Origin: DAITQM01 sp036832975
Lineage (GTDB): Bacteria > Pseudomonadota > Gammaproteobacteria > Xanthomonadales > Wenzhouxiangellaceae
Direction of reading: 5' to 3'
NCBI GenBank assembly: GCA_036832975.1
Contig: DAITQM010000032.1
Span: forward strand, 1-30,808
DNA: 30,808 nt
Shown here: positions 14,272 to 25,085 of the stretch, piece by piece
Layout: each line of letters begins with the position of its first letter
Numbering within the stretch: the stretch's first letter is position 1
Made by a program: the position numbers and the translations under genes
The notes under the pieces: generated by a model
Seen by the model: the letters and a program-made list of their open reading frames with translations, nothing else
Database searches by the model: none
Told to the model about the DNA's origin: nothing

Positions 14272-17200
14272 ATGCGCTCGAATTCTGATCGGCCGCTGGG
14301 CTGGCGGCTCGGCGGTCTGCTTGCCGTGTTTGCGGTTTCCGGGGCCAGTGGCCTGATCTATCAGTCGCAATGGTCCCATTATCTGGGGCTTTATCTCGGC
14401 CACGCAGCGTATGCCCAGGCACTGGTGCTCGCCTTGTTCATGGGCGGCATGGCGGCCGGAGCCGGGTGGGTCGCGCGGCGCGGTGCCGATTGGGCGGACT
14501 GGCTGCGGCTTTATGCGCTCTGCGAGGGGGCGATCGGGCTTCTCGGGCTGTTTTTTCCGTGGGCTTTCGCGGCACTGATCGGGTTTTCCGAAAACGAGGT
14601 GTTGCCACTGCTCGGTGGTGGGGCCGCGGCCCGGGCCTGGCAGTGGGTCAGCGCGGCGTTGCTGGTGCTGCCGCAAACGGTGTTGCTCGGGATGACCTTT
14701 CCACTGATGGTGGGGGGTTTGATTCGTATCCGGGCGGCCGGCAGCGGCCGTTTGCTCGGCGGGTTTTATTTCACTAATTCTTTGGGCGGTGCGGCCGGGG
14801 TGCTGGCCGCGACATTTCTGTTGCTGCCGCTGGCCGGTCTTTCCGGCACCGTCCAGACCGCCGGCGGGCTCAATCTGGCGGTGATGGCCGCCACGTTCTG
14901 GCTGCTTCGCGGGCGGCCGCCGGCGCTTTCCGCCGGCGACACAGCAGAACCAGCCCGGACGGCCCTGGCGGTGCCGCGAACCGTAAGGCTGGTTCTGATC
15001 GTCGCTTTTCTGACCGGGGCCAGTTCGTTTGTCTACGAACTCGTCTGGGTCCGGCTGCTGGCCCTGGCTTTCGGCGCGACTTTGCACGCTTTCGAGTTGA
15101 TGCTCGCGGCGTTCATCCTGGGGTTGGCGCTCGGTGGAGCGTGGATTCGCCGCCGCCTCGACGCGGCACCGGAGCCGCTCGTTTTTGCCGCTCGGGCGCA
15201 GGGCGCGATGGGGCTCGCCACGCTCGTCTCGCTGGCCGTTTACCGGTACGCTTTCGATACGGTGGCCTGGATGATCGCCAACCTGGCGGCGACCGGCGGG
15301 GGTTACGCACTGTACAACGCGGGCACGGCATTGATCGCCTTCGTCTTGCTGGCCCCGGCGGCATTTTTCGCCGGCATGACTTTGCCGGCGTTGACCGCGG
15401 CGCTGTTGCGCCGTGGCGGCGGGGCGGCGGACGTCGGCCGGGTCTATGCTGTCAACACCGCCGGCGCGATCGCTGGAGTGGCGGTGACACTGGCCATTTT
15501 GCTGCCCGTCTTGCAACTGAAGTTTTCGTTGTTGCTCGCCGCGGCGGTCGATCTGGCGCTCGGGGCCATCTTATTGGCCCACATCACTACGGCGCGCCGG
15601 CGCATGCTGCTGCCGGCCGGGGCTGCACTCGTTGCGGTGCTGGCCGCCGGAACGATCCCGTGGCCGGCGGCAGTGTTGGCTTCGGGTGTGTTTCGCAGCG
15701 GTCAGCCGCGGCTGGCGGCGGGCGAAGAAGTGTTGTTCAACCGCGACGGCCGAACGGCGAGCATCAGCGTGATCCGCAACCTGGCGGGGCAGGTCCGGAT
15801 CGCGACCAACGGCAAAACCGATGCCGGGATGAACCTGGGCCGCGCTGGGCCGCCGGCGCCGGACGAATATACGATGACGCTGCTCGGCGCCTTGCCGCTG
15901 CTGTACCACGCTGCGCCGCGCCAGGTGGTGGTGATCGGTTTCGGCTCGGGAATGACGACCGATGTGCTGCTCGCCGATCCGGGGCTCGAGCGCGTCACGA
16001 CGATCGAGATCGAGCCGGAAATGATCGCCGGCGCCCGCTATTTTCTGCCGCGCAACGCCCGGGCGTTCGACGACCCGCGCTCGACGATCGCGATCGACGA
16101 TGCCCGCGCCTGGCTGGCGGCGCAACGGGCGCGGCCCGACTTGATCATTTCCGAACCCTCCAATCCGTGGATCAGCGGTATCGGCAACCTGTTTTCCCGC
16201 GAGTTTTACCGCCTCGCCGCGGCCCGTCTGGCCGACGGCGGCCTGTTCGTGCAATGGCTGCAACTGTACGAGATCGACGAGGCGTTGGTCGGCTCGGTGT
16301 TGCGCGCGATGTTCGACAGCTTCAGCGATGTGAAGGCGTATTACGGGGGCGACGCCGATCTGTTGCTCGTCGCCGGCCGCCGGCCGCTCGGCGAGCCCCG
16401 GATGTCGTTCGACGGGCGGCCGCAACTGGCCGCTGCTTTGCGCCGTTTGGGAATAGACGAGGCGGCCGATCTTGCCGCCCGCCGCTTTGCCGAGCGCGAG
16501 GTGCTGGCGTGGTACGCCGGGCGTACGGGGCCACAGATCAATACCGATCAACATCCCATCTTGACCCTCAAAGCGCCTGCGGCCCGCTTTCGCGGCGCGA
16601 ACGCCACGACGCTGCGTGATCTGCGCTTCGCCGAATTGCCGGTGCTCGAATGGCTCGGCGTCACCCGGCCCGCCGCCGTTACGGTGCGCCTCCCGGCCGA
16701 TTGGGAGGCGTTGCCCGCCGCCCGACAGGCGGCGTGGCGGGCGCGGGCGGTGGTCGCCGCTTTGCGTGGCGAGGCACTCCAGCCGGCTGCAGGAGCCGCG
16801 GTGTTCGGCCCGGAACCGTTGCTCAATACCGCTGTGGAAAGCCAGATCCTGGCGCTCAAATTATTCGGCCGGACCTGTACGGTGGGTGCAGATGAGGCCG
16901 GGCGGCTGGCCGACGCGCTCACGGCGCTGGCCATGGGAACCATTGTGTGGCTGCCGGCGGACGCCTTGGACGGTGCATTCAACGGCCCGCTGTGGCTTGG
17001 CTGCACGACGGTACCCGAGCCGCTCGCGCCGGTCCTCGAACTCATCTCGGCGGTCGCCACCCGGCGGACCGATGCGGTTCCGGCGGCGGCGATCGAGGTG
17101 TTGGCCGCGGCGGAAGCGCGGCGTGAAACGGCTGCCTTGTACCGGGAGTACGCGGCGCTGGCCTTGAGCGGCGCCACGCTGGCCGGCGGCGATCCGGCCC

Positions 17201-17343
17201 AGGCGCTGTGGTTCGACGAGACTTTTGGCAGCCGCGAAGCGGGACATCCGCGGCGCGCTGAGCTGCGCCGTTTCATTGTCGAACTTGCGGCGCTTAGGCT
17301 GTCCGGGCGAGAACCGGCAGTAGAGGTGGGGTCGATCCGGTAA
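14272..17343 (+). CDS. Membrane protein fused to a spermidine/spermine synthase-like domain
   Basis: I start it at ATG 14272 (AGGGG about 7 bases upstream), 1023 residues; ATG 14242 is possible. The first ~470 residues hold many hydrophobic helices in two repeated blocks beginning LGGLLAVFAVSGASGLIYQS and LVLIVAFLTGASSFVYELVW. These resemble the transmembrane part of fused MFS/spermidine-synthase proteins. From about residue 500 comes a soluble synthase-like domain with the nucleotide-binding motif VVVIGFGSGMTTD (about residue 555), the acidic EIEPEM and the acceptor-site segment DLIISEPSNPWISG. The last ~270 residues are Ala/Arg-rich and unassigned. The family probably handles aminopropyl or methyl transfer near the inner membrane, but the substrate is not established. 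It is divergent from the pilins and precedes the phosphate operon. Confidence 0.8.
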   Translation: MRSNSDRPLGWRLGGLLAVFAVSGASGLIYQSQWSHYLGLYLGHAAYAQALVLALFMGGMAAGAGWVARRGADWADWLRLYALCEGAIGLLGLFFPWAFAALIGFSENEVLPLLGGGAAARAWQWVSAALLVLPQTVLLGMTFPLMVGGLIRIRAAGSGRLLGGFYFTNSLGGAAGVLAATFLLLPLAGLSGTVQTAGGLNLAVMAATFWLLRGRPPALSAGDTAEPARTALAVPRTVRLVLIVAFLTGASSFVYELVWVRLLALAFGATLHAFELMLAAFILGLALGGAWIRRRLDAAPEPLVFAARAQGAMGLATLVSLAVYRYAFDTVAWMIANLAATGGGYALYNAGTALIAFVLLAPAAFFAGMTLPALTAALLRRGGGAADVGRVYAVNTAGAIAGVAVTLAILLPVLQLKFSLLLAAAVDLALGAILLAHITTARRRMLLPAGAALVAVLAAGTIPWPAAVLASGVFRSGQPRLAAGEEVLFNRDGRTASISVIRNLAGQVRIATNGKTDAGMNLGRAGPPAPDEYTMTLLGALPLLYHAAPRQVVVIGFGSGMTTDVLLADPGLERVTTIEIEPEMIAGARYFLPRNARAFDDPRSTIAIDDARAWLAAQRARPDLIISEPSNPWISGIGNLFSREFYRLAAARLADGGLFVQWLQLYEIDEALVGSVLRAMFDSFSDVKAYYGGDADLLLVAGRRPLGEPRMSFDGRPQLAAALRRLGIDEAADLAARRFAEREVLAWYAGRTGPQINTDQHPILTLKAPAARFRGANATTLRDLRFAELPVLEWLGVTRPAAVTVRLPADWEALPAARQAAWRARAVVAALRGEALQPAAGAAVFGPEPLLNTAVESQILALKLFGRTCTVGADEAGRLADALTALAMGTIVWLPADALDGAFNGPLWLGCTTVPEPLAPVLELISAVATRRTDAVPAAAIEVLAAAEARRETAALYREYAALALSGATLAGGDPAQALWFDETFGSREAGHPRRAELRRFIVELAALRLSGREPAVEVGSIR

Positions 17344-17352
17344 AATGGCGCC

Positions 17353-17392
17353 CCGTCATCCTTGGTAACATGACTGTCACAATCGCTTGTTA
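17353..17392 (+). promoter_or_regulatory. Candidate Pho box upstream of pstS
   Basis: CCGTCAT at 17353 and CTGTCAC at 17374 each match the PhoB half-site CTGTCAT in six of seven positions. Their 21-base offset is close to two 11-base PhoB units. The intermediate half-sites are poor, so this is suggestive only. PhoB control of pst operons is well known, and the site lies between 50 and 90 bases before pstS. Confidence 0.4.
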
Positions 17393-17441
17393 ACGTTCCC
17401 GGGCGCCGTCATTCGGCCACCAACCGACTGGAACCCTAAAC

Positions 17442-18467
17442 ATGTACACACTCCAAAAATCCGCGCTGCCGTTCGCTCTTGGGCTGGCGGCGGCGATGCT
17501 CGCCGCTTGCGGCGACCAGGCGCCTTCGGACAAAACACCGTCTTCGATCCGGATCGACGGCTCGAGCACGGTCTTTCCGATCATCGAGGCGATGGCCGAG
17601 GAATTCCAAATCGCCGAAAGTGGAGCGGTGCGGGTGACAGTCGGCATCTCTGGGACCGGCGGCGGTTTCAAGAAATTCTGCCGGGGCGAGCTTGATATCA
17701 CCGATGCCTCGCGGCCGATCCGCGAGGTTGAACTCGAAGCCTGCCGCGCCGCCGGCATCGAGTTCATCGAGTTGCCGTTGGCGTTCGACGCCTTGACGGT
17801 GGTGATCAACCCGGCCAACGACTGGGCCCGGCGCTTGACCATCGATGACCTGAAAACGATGTGGGCGCCCGAAGCGCAGGGGGCGGTGCTCAATTGGCAG
17901 CAGGCCAACCCCGCCTTTCCCGATGCGCCCTTGACCCTGTACGGCCCCGGCCCGGATTCCGGGACGTTCGATTATTTCACCGCCGCGGTCGTCGGCCGCG
18001 AGCACGCCAGCCGCGGCGATTACACCGCCAGCGAAGACGACAACGTCCTGGTCCAGGGAGTCTCCAGCGATCGGAACGCGCTCGGTTATTTCGGCCTGGC
18101 TTACTACCTGGAAAACCGCGACAAGCTGCACGCGGTGGCGATCGTCAACCCCGCGGGCGCAGCGGTCGCGCCGAGCCTCGAGACGGTGCGCGATGGTTCT
18201 TATGCGCCGTTGTCGCGGCCGCTGTTCATTTATATCAACGCCGCCACGGCCGGCGAACCGGCGGTTCGGCGCTTCGTCGAATTCCTGTTCACTGCGGAGC
18301 GGGCGGCGGAATTGGTCTCGCAGACCGGCTACGTGCCGCTGCCCGCCGAAGCCTATGCCACCGCTTTGGCCAATTTCAGGGCGGGCAAACTGGGTACGGT
18401 ATTTGCCGGCGGCTCGGAGGTCGGGATCGATATCGCCGAGCTGCTGAACCGCGAAGCGCGACACTAA
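17442..18467 (+). CDS. pstS: Phosphate ABC transporter, periplasmic phosphate-binding protein
   Basis: 341 residues. The N-terminus is a lipoprotein signal with lipobox LAAC near residue 24, so the protein is probably anchored to a membrane by a lipidated Cys. The binding domain carries phosphate-contacting signatures: IDGSSTVFPI, VGISGTGGGFKKFCRGELDI, DASRPI and GPDSGTFDYF. It delivers phosphate to PstCA. It opens a five-gene operon (pstS-pstC-pstA-pstB-phoU) with short gaps or overlaps. It belongs to the PstS branch with the GTGGGF loop rather than the E. coli type. The start follows no strong ribosome binding site. Confidence 0.95.
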   Translation: MYTLQKSALPFALGLAAAMLAACGDQAPSDKTPSSIRIDGSSTVFPIIEAMAEEFQIAESGAVRVTVGISGTGGGFKKFCRGELDITDASRPIREVELEACRAAGIEFIELPLAFDALTVVINPANDWARRLTIDDLKTMWAPEAQGAVLNWQQANPAFPDAPLTLYGPGPDSGTFDYFTAAVVGREHASRGDYTASEDDNVLVQGVSSDRNALGYFGLAYYLENRDKLHAVAIVNPAGAAVAPSLETVRDGSYAPLSRPLFIYINAATAGEPAVRRFVEFLFTAERAAELVSQTGYVPLPAEAYATALANFRAGKLGTVFAGGSEVGIDIAELLNREARH

Positions 18468-18492
18468 AAGTGCCCCGCCACCGGCCCGGCAG

Positions 18493-19407
18493 ATGGCTTT
18501 GACAATATTTAGTGGATTAAGCTATGAAAGCCGGCGACGTTTGACCGACCGGGCGATGCGCGCCGTGCTGTTTGCCGCGGCGCTGTTTTCGGTGTTCGTC
18601 ACGCTGGCCATCGTCTATATCCTGATCAGCGAGTCCTGGATCTTCTTCTCGCATGTACCGCTCAGCGATTTCTTGACTGACCGGCAATGGACGCCGTTGT
18701 TCACCAACGCCCATTACGGCATCCTGCCGCTGCTTTCCGGCACTGTCGTGGTCTCGGCGGTGGCTTTGCTGGTCGCCATTCCGGGCGGCACGTTGGTGGC
18801 CATCTACCTCAGCGAGTTCGCTCCGGCCGGCGTGCGCGATTCGGTTAAACCCTTCCTCGAGCTGTTGAGCGGGGTGCCGACCGTCGTCTACGGCTATTTC
18901 GCGCTGCTCTTCGTCACGCCGCTGCTGCAGAAGCTGATGCCTGGACTGCCGGGTTTCAATTTATTGTCGCCCGGGCTGGTCATGGGTATCATGATCATCC
19001 CCTATGTCAGTTCGGTCAGCGAAGACGCGATGCGCGCCGTGCCCAACCATTTGCGCGAGGGCTCCTACGCGATGGGCGCAACTCGCCTGCAAACGGCTTT
19101 GCGGGTGGTGCTGCCGGCGGCGATTTCCGGGGTTGCCGCGGCGTACATCCTCGGCATGTCGCGTGCCGTCGGCGAGACGATGGTCGTGGCGATCGCCGCC
19201 GGCTTGCAGCCGAACCTGACGTGGAATCCGACCGAGTCGGCGGCGACGATCACGGCCTATATCGTCCAGGTGTCGCTCGGCGATCTGCCGCACGGCAGCA
19301 TCGGCTACCAGACGATTTTCGCCGCCGGTTTGACCTTATTCATGTTGACCTTGCTGTTTAACATCGCCGGCCTGGTGATGCGCAAACGGTTCAGGCAGGC
19401 GTACTGA
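18493..19407 (+). CDS. pstC: Phosphate ABC transporter permease PstC
   Basis: 304 residues with six hydrophobic helices. The signatures are FLELLSGVPTVVYGYFALLF, and the cytoplasmic EAA loop EGSYAMGATRLQTALRVVLP, followed by MSRAVGETM. It forms the membrane channel with PstA. It starts 25 bases after pstS and its stop overlaps the pstA start (TGATG at 19405-19409), so the two are co-translated. Confidence 0.95.
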   Translation: MALTIFSGLSYESRRRLTDRAMRAVLFAAALFSVFVTLAIVYILISESWIFFSHVPLSDFLTDRQWTPLFTNAHYGILPLLSGTVVVSAVALLVAIPGGTLVAIYLSEFAPAGVRDSVKPFLELLSGVPTVVYGYFALLFVTPLLQKLMPGLPGFNLLSPGLVMGIMIIPYVSSVSEDAMRAVPNHLREGSYAMGATRLQTALRVVLPAAISGVAAAYILGMSRAVGETMVVAIAAGLQPNLTWNPTESAATITAYIVQVSLGDLPHGSIGYQTIFAAGLTLFMLTLLFNIAGLVMRKRFRQAY

Positions 19408-20333
19408 TGGCCACGGCCGCCGATTCCGCGACGTTGCGCGCCGGTATCCAGCGGCGCCGGCGCTGGGATCTGTTCTTCAGTGTCGCCGGCCTGCTGGTGA
19501 TGCTGGTCGCTGTGCTGACCCTGGTGCTGCTCTTTTTGCAACTGGCGATCGACGGCCTGCCGCGGCTCAACGCCGAATTCCTGACCCATTTCCCGTCGCG
19601 CTTCGCCGAACGCGCTGGTATTCTTTCGGCCTGGGTCGGCACGTTGCTCGTCATGCTGGTCACGGCGTTTGTCGCCGTGCCGCTCGGTGTCGCGGCTGGC
19701 CTGTATCTTGAGGAATACGCGCCGCGCAATTGGCTGACCGATATCATCGAGATCAACGTCACTAACCTGGCCGGCGTGCCGTCGATCATTTACGGCCTGT
19801 TGGCGCTCGGTCTGTTCGTGTATCAGATGAACCTCGGGCAGAGCATCGCCGCCGCCGGATTGACGCTGGCGCTTTTGATCATGCCGATCGTGATCGTCGC
19901 GACGCGCGAAGCGGTGCGCGCCGTGCCGCTCGGTATGCGCGAGGCGGCCTATGCGATGGGGACGACGAAATGGCAGATGCTGGCGCACCACATCGTGCCT
20001 TATTCGGCCGGCGGCATCATGACCGGCATTATCATCGGTCTGTCGCGGGCCATCGGCGAGACCGCCCCAGTGATCACCATCGGGGCGTTGACGTTTATCG
20101 CCTTCTTGCCCGAGTCGCCGTTCAGTACGACGTTTCCGTTCGTCAATTTCGAGTGGCTGAAAGCGCCGTTTACCGTTCTGCCGATCCAGATGTTCAACTG
20201 GGTATCCCGGCCGCAGGCCGAATTTCACGTCAACGCTGCCGCCGCCGGTCTGGTGTTGATCGTCCTGACGCTGGCGATGAACGCCGCGGCGATCATGCTG
20301 CGCCAGCGTTACCGCAAGCGGATCAACTGGTAA
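19407..20333 (+). CDS. pstA: Phosphate ABC transporter permease PstA
   Basis: 308 residues with about six membrane helices. Characteristic segments are NLAGVPSIIYGLLALGLFVY, the EAA loop EAAYAMGTTKWQMLAHHIVP and GLSRAIGETAPVITIGAL. It partners PstC in the inner-membrane channel and docks PstB through the EAA loop. The start overlaps pstC by one base, and pstB follows 13 bases after the stop. Confidence 0.95.
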   Translation: MATAADSATLRAGIQRRRRWDLFFSVAGLLVMLVAVLTLVLLFLQLAIDGLPRLNAEFLTHFPSRFAERAGILSAWVGTLLVMLVTAFVAVPLGVAAGLYLEEYAPRNWLTDIIEINVTNLAGVPSIIYGLLALGLFVYQMNLGQSIAAAGLTLALLIMPIVIVATREAVRAVPLGMREAAYAMGTTKWQMLAHHIVPYSAGGIMTGIIIGLSRAIGETAPVITIGALTFIAFLPESPFSTTFPFVNFEWLKAPFTVLPIQMFNWVSRPQAEFHVNAAAAGLVLIVLTLAMNAAAIMLRQRYRKRINW

Positions 20334-20346
20334 GGAGCCTGAGGAG

Positions 20347-21159
20347 TTGAACGACATCCCCTCACCCGCCAACCCGCCGGATCAGGCTGTGGTCGAGCAG
20401 CCGATCAAGGCCAGTGTGCGCCATCTGAGCTTCTACTACGACAGCTTCCGCGCCGTGACCGATGTCAACCTCGACATCGCCGAACGGCGCATCACGGCGC
20501 TGATCGGTGCTTCGGGTTGTGGCAAGAGCACGTTTTTGCGGTGCTTCAACCGGATGCACGACCTTTACCCGGGAAACCGTTACGAAGGTACCATCGTATT
20601 GCAGCCCGACGGGCTTGACATCGTCGGCCGCAACGTCGATCCGATCGAGATCCGGATGCGAATCGGCATGGTGTTTCAAAAGCCCAACCCGTTCCCGAAA
20701 ACGATTTTCGACAACGTGGCTTATGGTTTGAAGGTGCGCGGCCTTCGTGACCGCCGCCTGATCGAAGAAAAGGTCGAGCGGGCGTTGCGCCAGGCGTTTT
20801 TGTGGGAGGAAACCCGCGACCGCCTCGGCGATTCGGCGATGACGCTGTCCGGCGGCCAGCAGCAGCGGTTGTGCATCGCCCGGGCGCTGGCCCCGGAACC
20901 GGAACTGCTGCTCCTCGACGAACCGACCTCGGCCCTCGATCCGATCGCCACCGCCAACATCGAGGAGCTGTTGTCTGAACTCAAGCAGCAGGTGACGATC
21001 TTAATCGTCACGCACAATATGCAGCAGGCGGCGCGGGTTTCGGATTACACTGCGTTCATGCACCTTGGCGTGCTGGTCGAATTCGGCGTCACCGACCAGT
21101 TGTTCACGACCCCGCGCGAGAAGCAGACCGAAGACTATATTACCGGCCGTTACGGCTGA
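20347..21159 (+). CDS. pstB: Phosphate ABC transporter ATP-binding protein
   Basis: 270 residues from a TTG start at 20347, preceded by AAGGAG and GAGGAG. ABC ATPase motifs are in order: Walker A GASGCGKST (about residues 56-64), Q-loop MVFQKPNPFP, signature LSGGQQQRLCIARAL, Walker B LLLLDEPTSALD and switch His in IVTHNMQQ. The FNRMHDL segment after Walker A is typical of PstB. It powers phosphate import through PstCA. The TTG start may keep its level lower than the permeases. Confidence 0.95.
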   Translation: MNDIPSPANPPDQAVVEQPIKASVRHLSFYYDSFRAVTDVNLDIAERRITALIGASGCGKSTFLRCFNRMHDLYPGNRYEGTIVLQPDGLDIVGRNVDPIEIRMRIGMVFQKPNPFPKTIFDNVAYGLKVRGLRDRRLIEEKVERALRQAFLWEETRDRLGDSAMTLSGGQQQRLCIARALAPEPELLLLDEPTSALDPIATANIEELLSELKQQVTILIVTHNMQQAARVSDYTAFMHLGVLVEFGVTDQLFTTPREKQTEDYITGRYG

Positions 21160-21184
21160 AGACAGCCCCCGAGTTGGTGCACCC

Positions 21185-21928
21185 ATGATCGACACACACA
21201 CACTGAGTCAGCACATTTCGCACGAGTTCAACAAGGAACTCGAGGACGTGCGCGGCCAGCTGCTGGCGATGGGCGGCCAGGTCGAGCAGCAGATTCACCA
21301 GGCGCTGCGCGCCGTGGTCGAGGGCGACAGCAAGATCGGCGAAGAGGTCGAGCGCCAGGATTACCTGATCAACCGAATGGAAGTGGCGATCGACGAAGAA
21401 TGCAGTCGCATTCTGGCCCGCCGCCAGCCGGCGGCGAGCGATCTGCGGTTGGTCGTCGCCATCATCAAAGCGAGCACCGACCTCGAGCGCATGGGCGATG
21501 AAGCCGAGAAAATCGGCCGCCTGGCGGTGGCCCTGGCCGGCATGGACCGCCCGCCGCACGGCTACACGGAACTCGACCATCTCGGCGGACTGGTCGAAAC
21601 GATGGTACGCAACGCCCTCGATACCTTCGCCCGGCTCGACGCCGACGCAGCGCTGGCCGTCGCCCGCGAAGATTTCAGGATCAACCGCGAATACGAGGCC
21701 TTGACCCGCCAGTGCATCACTTTCATGATGGAAGATCCGCGCAAGATCCGCCGCGTGCTCGACGTAATGTGGTGCGCCCGCTCGCTGGAGAGGATCGGTG
21801 ACCACGCCAAGAACATCTGCGAATACGTGATCTATCTGGTCCACGGCAAAGACATCCGCCACACCAGCCTCGACGACGCCGAACGCGCCATTCGCGCCAA
21901 AAACCGCGCCGCTTCCGAGGGCGAGTGA
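21185..21928 (+). CDS. phoU: Phosphate signalling complex protein PhoU
   Basis: 247 residues starting at ATG 21185, 25 bases after pstB; the longer frame back to 21065 only overlaps pstB. It is an all-helical protein made of two PhoU repeats. Each has the conserved metal-binding region: DLERMGDEAEKIGRLA in the first and SLERIGDHAKNICEYVIYLV in the second (ExxxD type). PhoU links Pst transport to the PhoR/PhoB system and represses the Pho regulon when phosphate is plentiful. No phoB or phoR is in the window. Confidence 0.95.
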   Translation: MIDTHTLSQHISHEFNKELEDVRGQLLAMGGQVEQQIHQALRAVVEGDSKIGEEVERQDYLINRMEVAIDEECSRILARRQPAASDLRLVVAIIKASTDLERMGDEAEKIGRLAVALAGMDRPPHGYTELDHLGGLVETMVRNALDTFARLDADAALAVAREDFRINREYEALTRQCITFMMEDPRKIRRVLDVMWCARSLERIGDHAKNICEYVIYLVHGKDIRHTSLDDAERAIRAKNRAASEGE

Positions 21929-21989
21929 AGGGGCCGGGGTCGGGGAGGGGGAAAATCGACTTTGACGATCATACCCCCTTCCTAACCTT

Positions 21990-22165
21990 CCCCCGCAAGC
22001 GGGGGACGAGGGGATGAGTTCACGCAAGCGGGGGACAAGGCGGGTTCCCGCTTGCGGGGAAGTCCTTTTATTTCTCCCTCCCCCGCAAGCGGGGGAAGGA
22101 ACGAGGCGCGGATTGCTGCAAGCGGGGGGACGAGGGGCGGATTGCGGCAAGCAGGGGCGGGGGAG
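21990..22165. repeat. Cluster of GCAAGCGGGG palindromic repeats between convergent genes
   Basis: At least six copies of a GCAAGCGGGG-type unit occur here. Two are perfect CCCCCGCAAGCGGGGG hairpins (21990-22005 and 22080-22095), one is inverted (CCCGCTTGCGGG, 22047-22058), and half-copies lie near 22024, 22118 and 22150. Some are linked by a direct repeat GACGAGGGG. The cluster lies between the ends of phoU (+) and purB (-), where such hairpins could act as a two-way terminator or an mRNA 3'-end protector. It resembles REP-type repeats. Confidence 0.75.
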
Positions 22166-22191
22166 CAGGAACGGGAATCTGAGGCGCCTGT

Positions 22192-23577
22192 TCAATCGCC
22201 GTCGAGAAAGCGCCGGACGAGGGTGGCGGCGAGGCCGGTGTAGGCGGCCGGGGTCAGCGCGGCCAGGCGTTTTTTAGCTTCATCGGGTAATTCGAGAGCG
22301 GCGACCAGCTCGCCCAGCGTTTCCTTGGTCACCGCTTTGCCGCGGGTCAGTTCCTTGAGCCGTTCGTAAGGCCGCGGCAGGCCGTGGACCCGCATCAGGG
22401 TCTGCACCGCTTCGCCCAGCACCGCCCAGGCAGCGTCGAGATCGGCCGCCATTTTTTCCGGATCGGCTTGTAGTTTGTCGAGGCCGCGGCTCAGTGCTCG
22501 CCAAGCTAAAAGGCTGTGACCGAGCGCCGTGCCGATGACGCGCAGCACCGTCGAATCCGACAGGTCGCGCTGCAAGCGCGAGACGGGCAGCTTTTCTGCC
22601 AAGTGGGCGAGCAGGGCATTGGCGACGCCGAGATTGCCTTCGGCGTTTTCGAAATCGATCGGATTGACTTTGTGCGGCATCGTTGACGAGCCGACTTCGC
22701 CCGGCGCCAACCGCTGGCGGAAATAACCGAGGCTGATGTACTGCCACAGGTCGCGGCTGAGATCGAGCAGGATGGTGTTGATCCGGATCAGGGCGTGCGC
22801 CTGTTCGGCGATGAAATCGTGCGCTTCGATCTGGGTCGTCAAAGGCTGCCAGGTCAGCCCGAGCCCACTGACGAAGCGTTCGCTGCACGCCAGCCAGTCG
22901 AGGTCGGGAAACGCGACGTGGTGGGCGTTGAAATTGCCGACCGCGCCGTTGCACTTGCCGTAGAGCGGCAAGCGGGCCCATTCCTGCCGTTGGTGTTTCA
23001 GGCGCCAGTAGAACACCGCGATTTCCTTGCCGAGCGTCGTTGGGCTGGCCGGCTGGCCGTGGGTGCGGGCCAGCATCGGCTGTTCGGCGTTGTCGCGTGC
23101 CAGTTGCGCCAGGCGCTCGCTGATCGCGACCAGCGCCGGGAGCAGCACCTGTTCACGGGCCCGCCCCAGCATCAGCGCGTAAGCCAGGTTGTTGACGTCC
23201 TCCGAGGTCAGGGCGAAATGGATCCATTCGCTCGCCGCGCCGAGAGCACCGTGGCCGGCCAGTTGTTCTTTCAGGTAATACTCGATGGCTTTGACGTCGT
23301 GGTTGATCTCGGCTTCGATTTCCTTGACCCTGGAGGCGGCTGCCTCGTCGAAGGCGGTGAGCACGGCATCGAGCGTACGCCGCTCCTCGTCGGCCAATGG
23401 CGGCAGCGGCAGGCCAGGCTCGTCGGTCAGTGCCTCGAACCAGCGGATCTCGATCTCCAGGCGATGGCGGATCAAGGCCATTTCGGAAAACCATTCGCGC
23501 AGCGCTTCGACGGCCGGCGCATAGCGGCCGTCGAGCGGCGACAGGGCGGTCAGGGGCGAGGGCGCGCGGGCGGTCAT
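22192..23577 (-). CDS. purB: Adenylosuccinate lyase
   Basis: 461 residues from ATG 23577 (MTARAPSPLTALSPLDGRY), close to the usual length for the bacterial enzyme; an in-frame ATG at 23610 would add 11 residues. It splits fumarate from SAICAR in purine synthesis and from adenylosuccinate in AMP synthesis. Seen features are the family signature GSSTMPHKVNPIDFE, the early HFALTSEDVNNLAYAL segment and ARTHGQPASPTTLGKE with the active-site His. It belongs to the E. coli-type PurB group. It is divergent from fumC, a member of the same superfamily, and convergent with phoU. Confidence 0.95.
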   Translation of the reverse strand: MTARAPSPLTALSPLDGRYAPAVEALREWFSEMALIRHRLEIEIRWFEALTDEPGLPLPPLADEERRTLDAVLTAFDEAAASRVKEIEAEINHDVKAIEYYLKEQLAGHGALGAASEWIHFALTSEDVNNLAYALMLGRAREQVLLPALVAISERLAQLARDNAEQPMLARTHGQPASPTTLGKEIAVFYWRLKHQRQEWARLPLYGKCNGAVGNFNAHHVAFPDLDWLACSERFVSGLGLTWQPLTTQIEAHDFIAEQAHALIRINTILLDLSRDLWQYISLGYFRQRLAPGEVGSSTMPHKVNPIDFENAEGNLGVANALLAHLAEKLPVSRLQRDLSDSTVLRVIGTALGHSLLAWRALSRGLDKLQADPEKMAADLDAAWAVLGEAVQTLMRVHGLPRPYERLKELTRGKAVTKETLGELVAALELPDEAKKRLAALTPAAYTGLAATLVRRFLDGD

Positions 23578-23705
23578 CGCGAAGGGTTTTGGTGGCGGGG
23601 GTAAAGCCATTTTAACCCGAATGATCAGGGTTCCGACTTTGCCGGATCGCTCGATATTACAATACACAGTCGTTGCAGCCATTTTTCCATCGCCTGGGAG
23701 TGACC

Positions 23706-25081
<1,376 letters not shown>

Positions 25082-25085
<4 letters not shown>

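Noticed and set aside
14167..15516. A 449-codon minus-strand ORF
   Set aside because: It has a Gln/Arg-rich shadow composition opposite the membrane domain of the fusion protein.
21990..22165. CRISPR array formed by the GCAAGCGGGG repeats
   Set aside because: The repeats are short, irregularly spaced and in both orientations, with intervening sequence that is itself repetitive.
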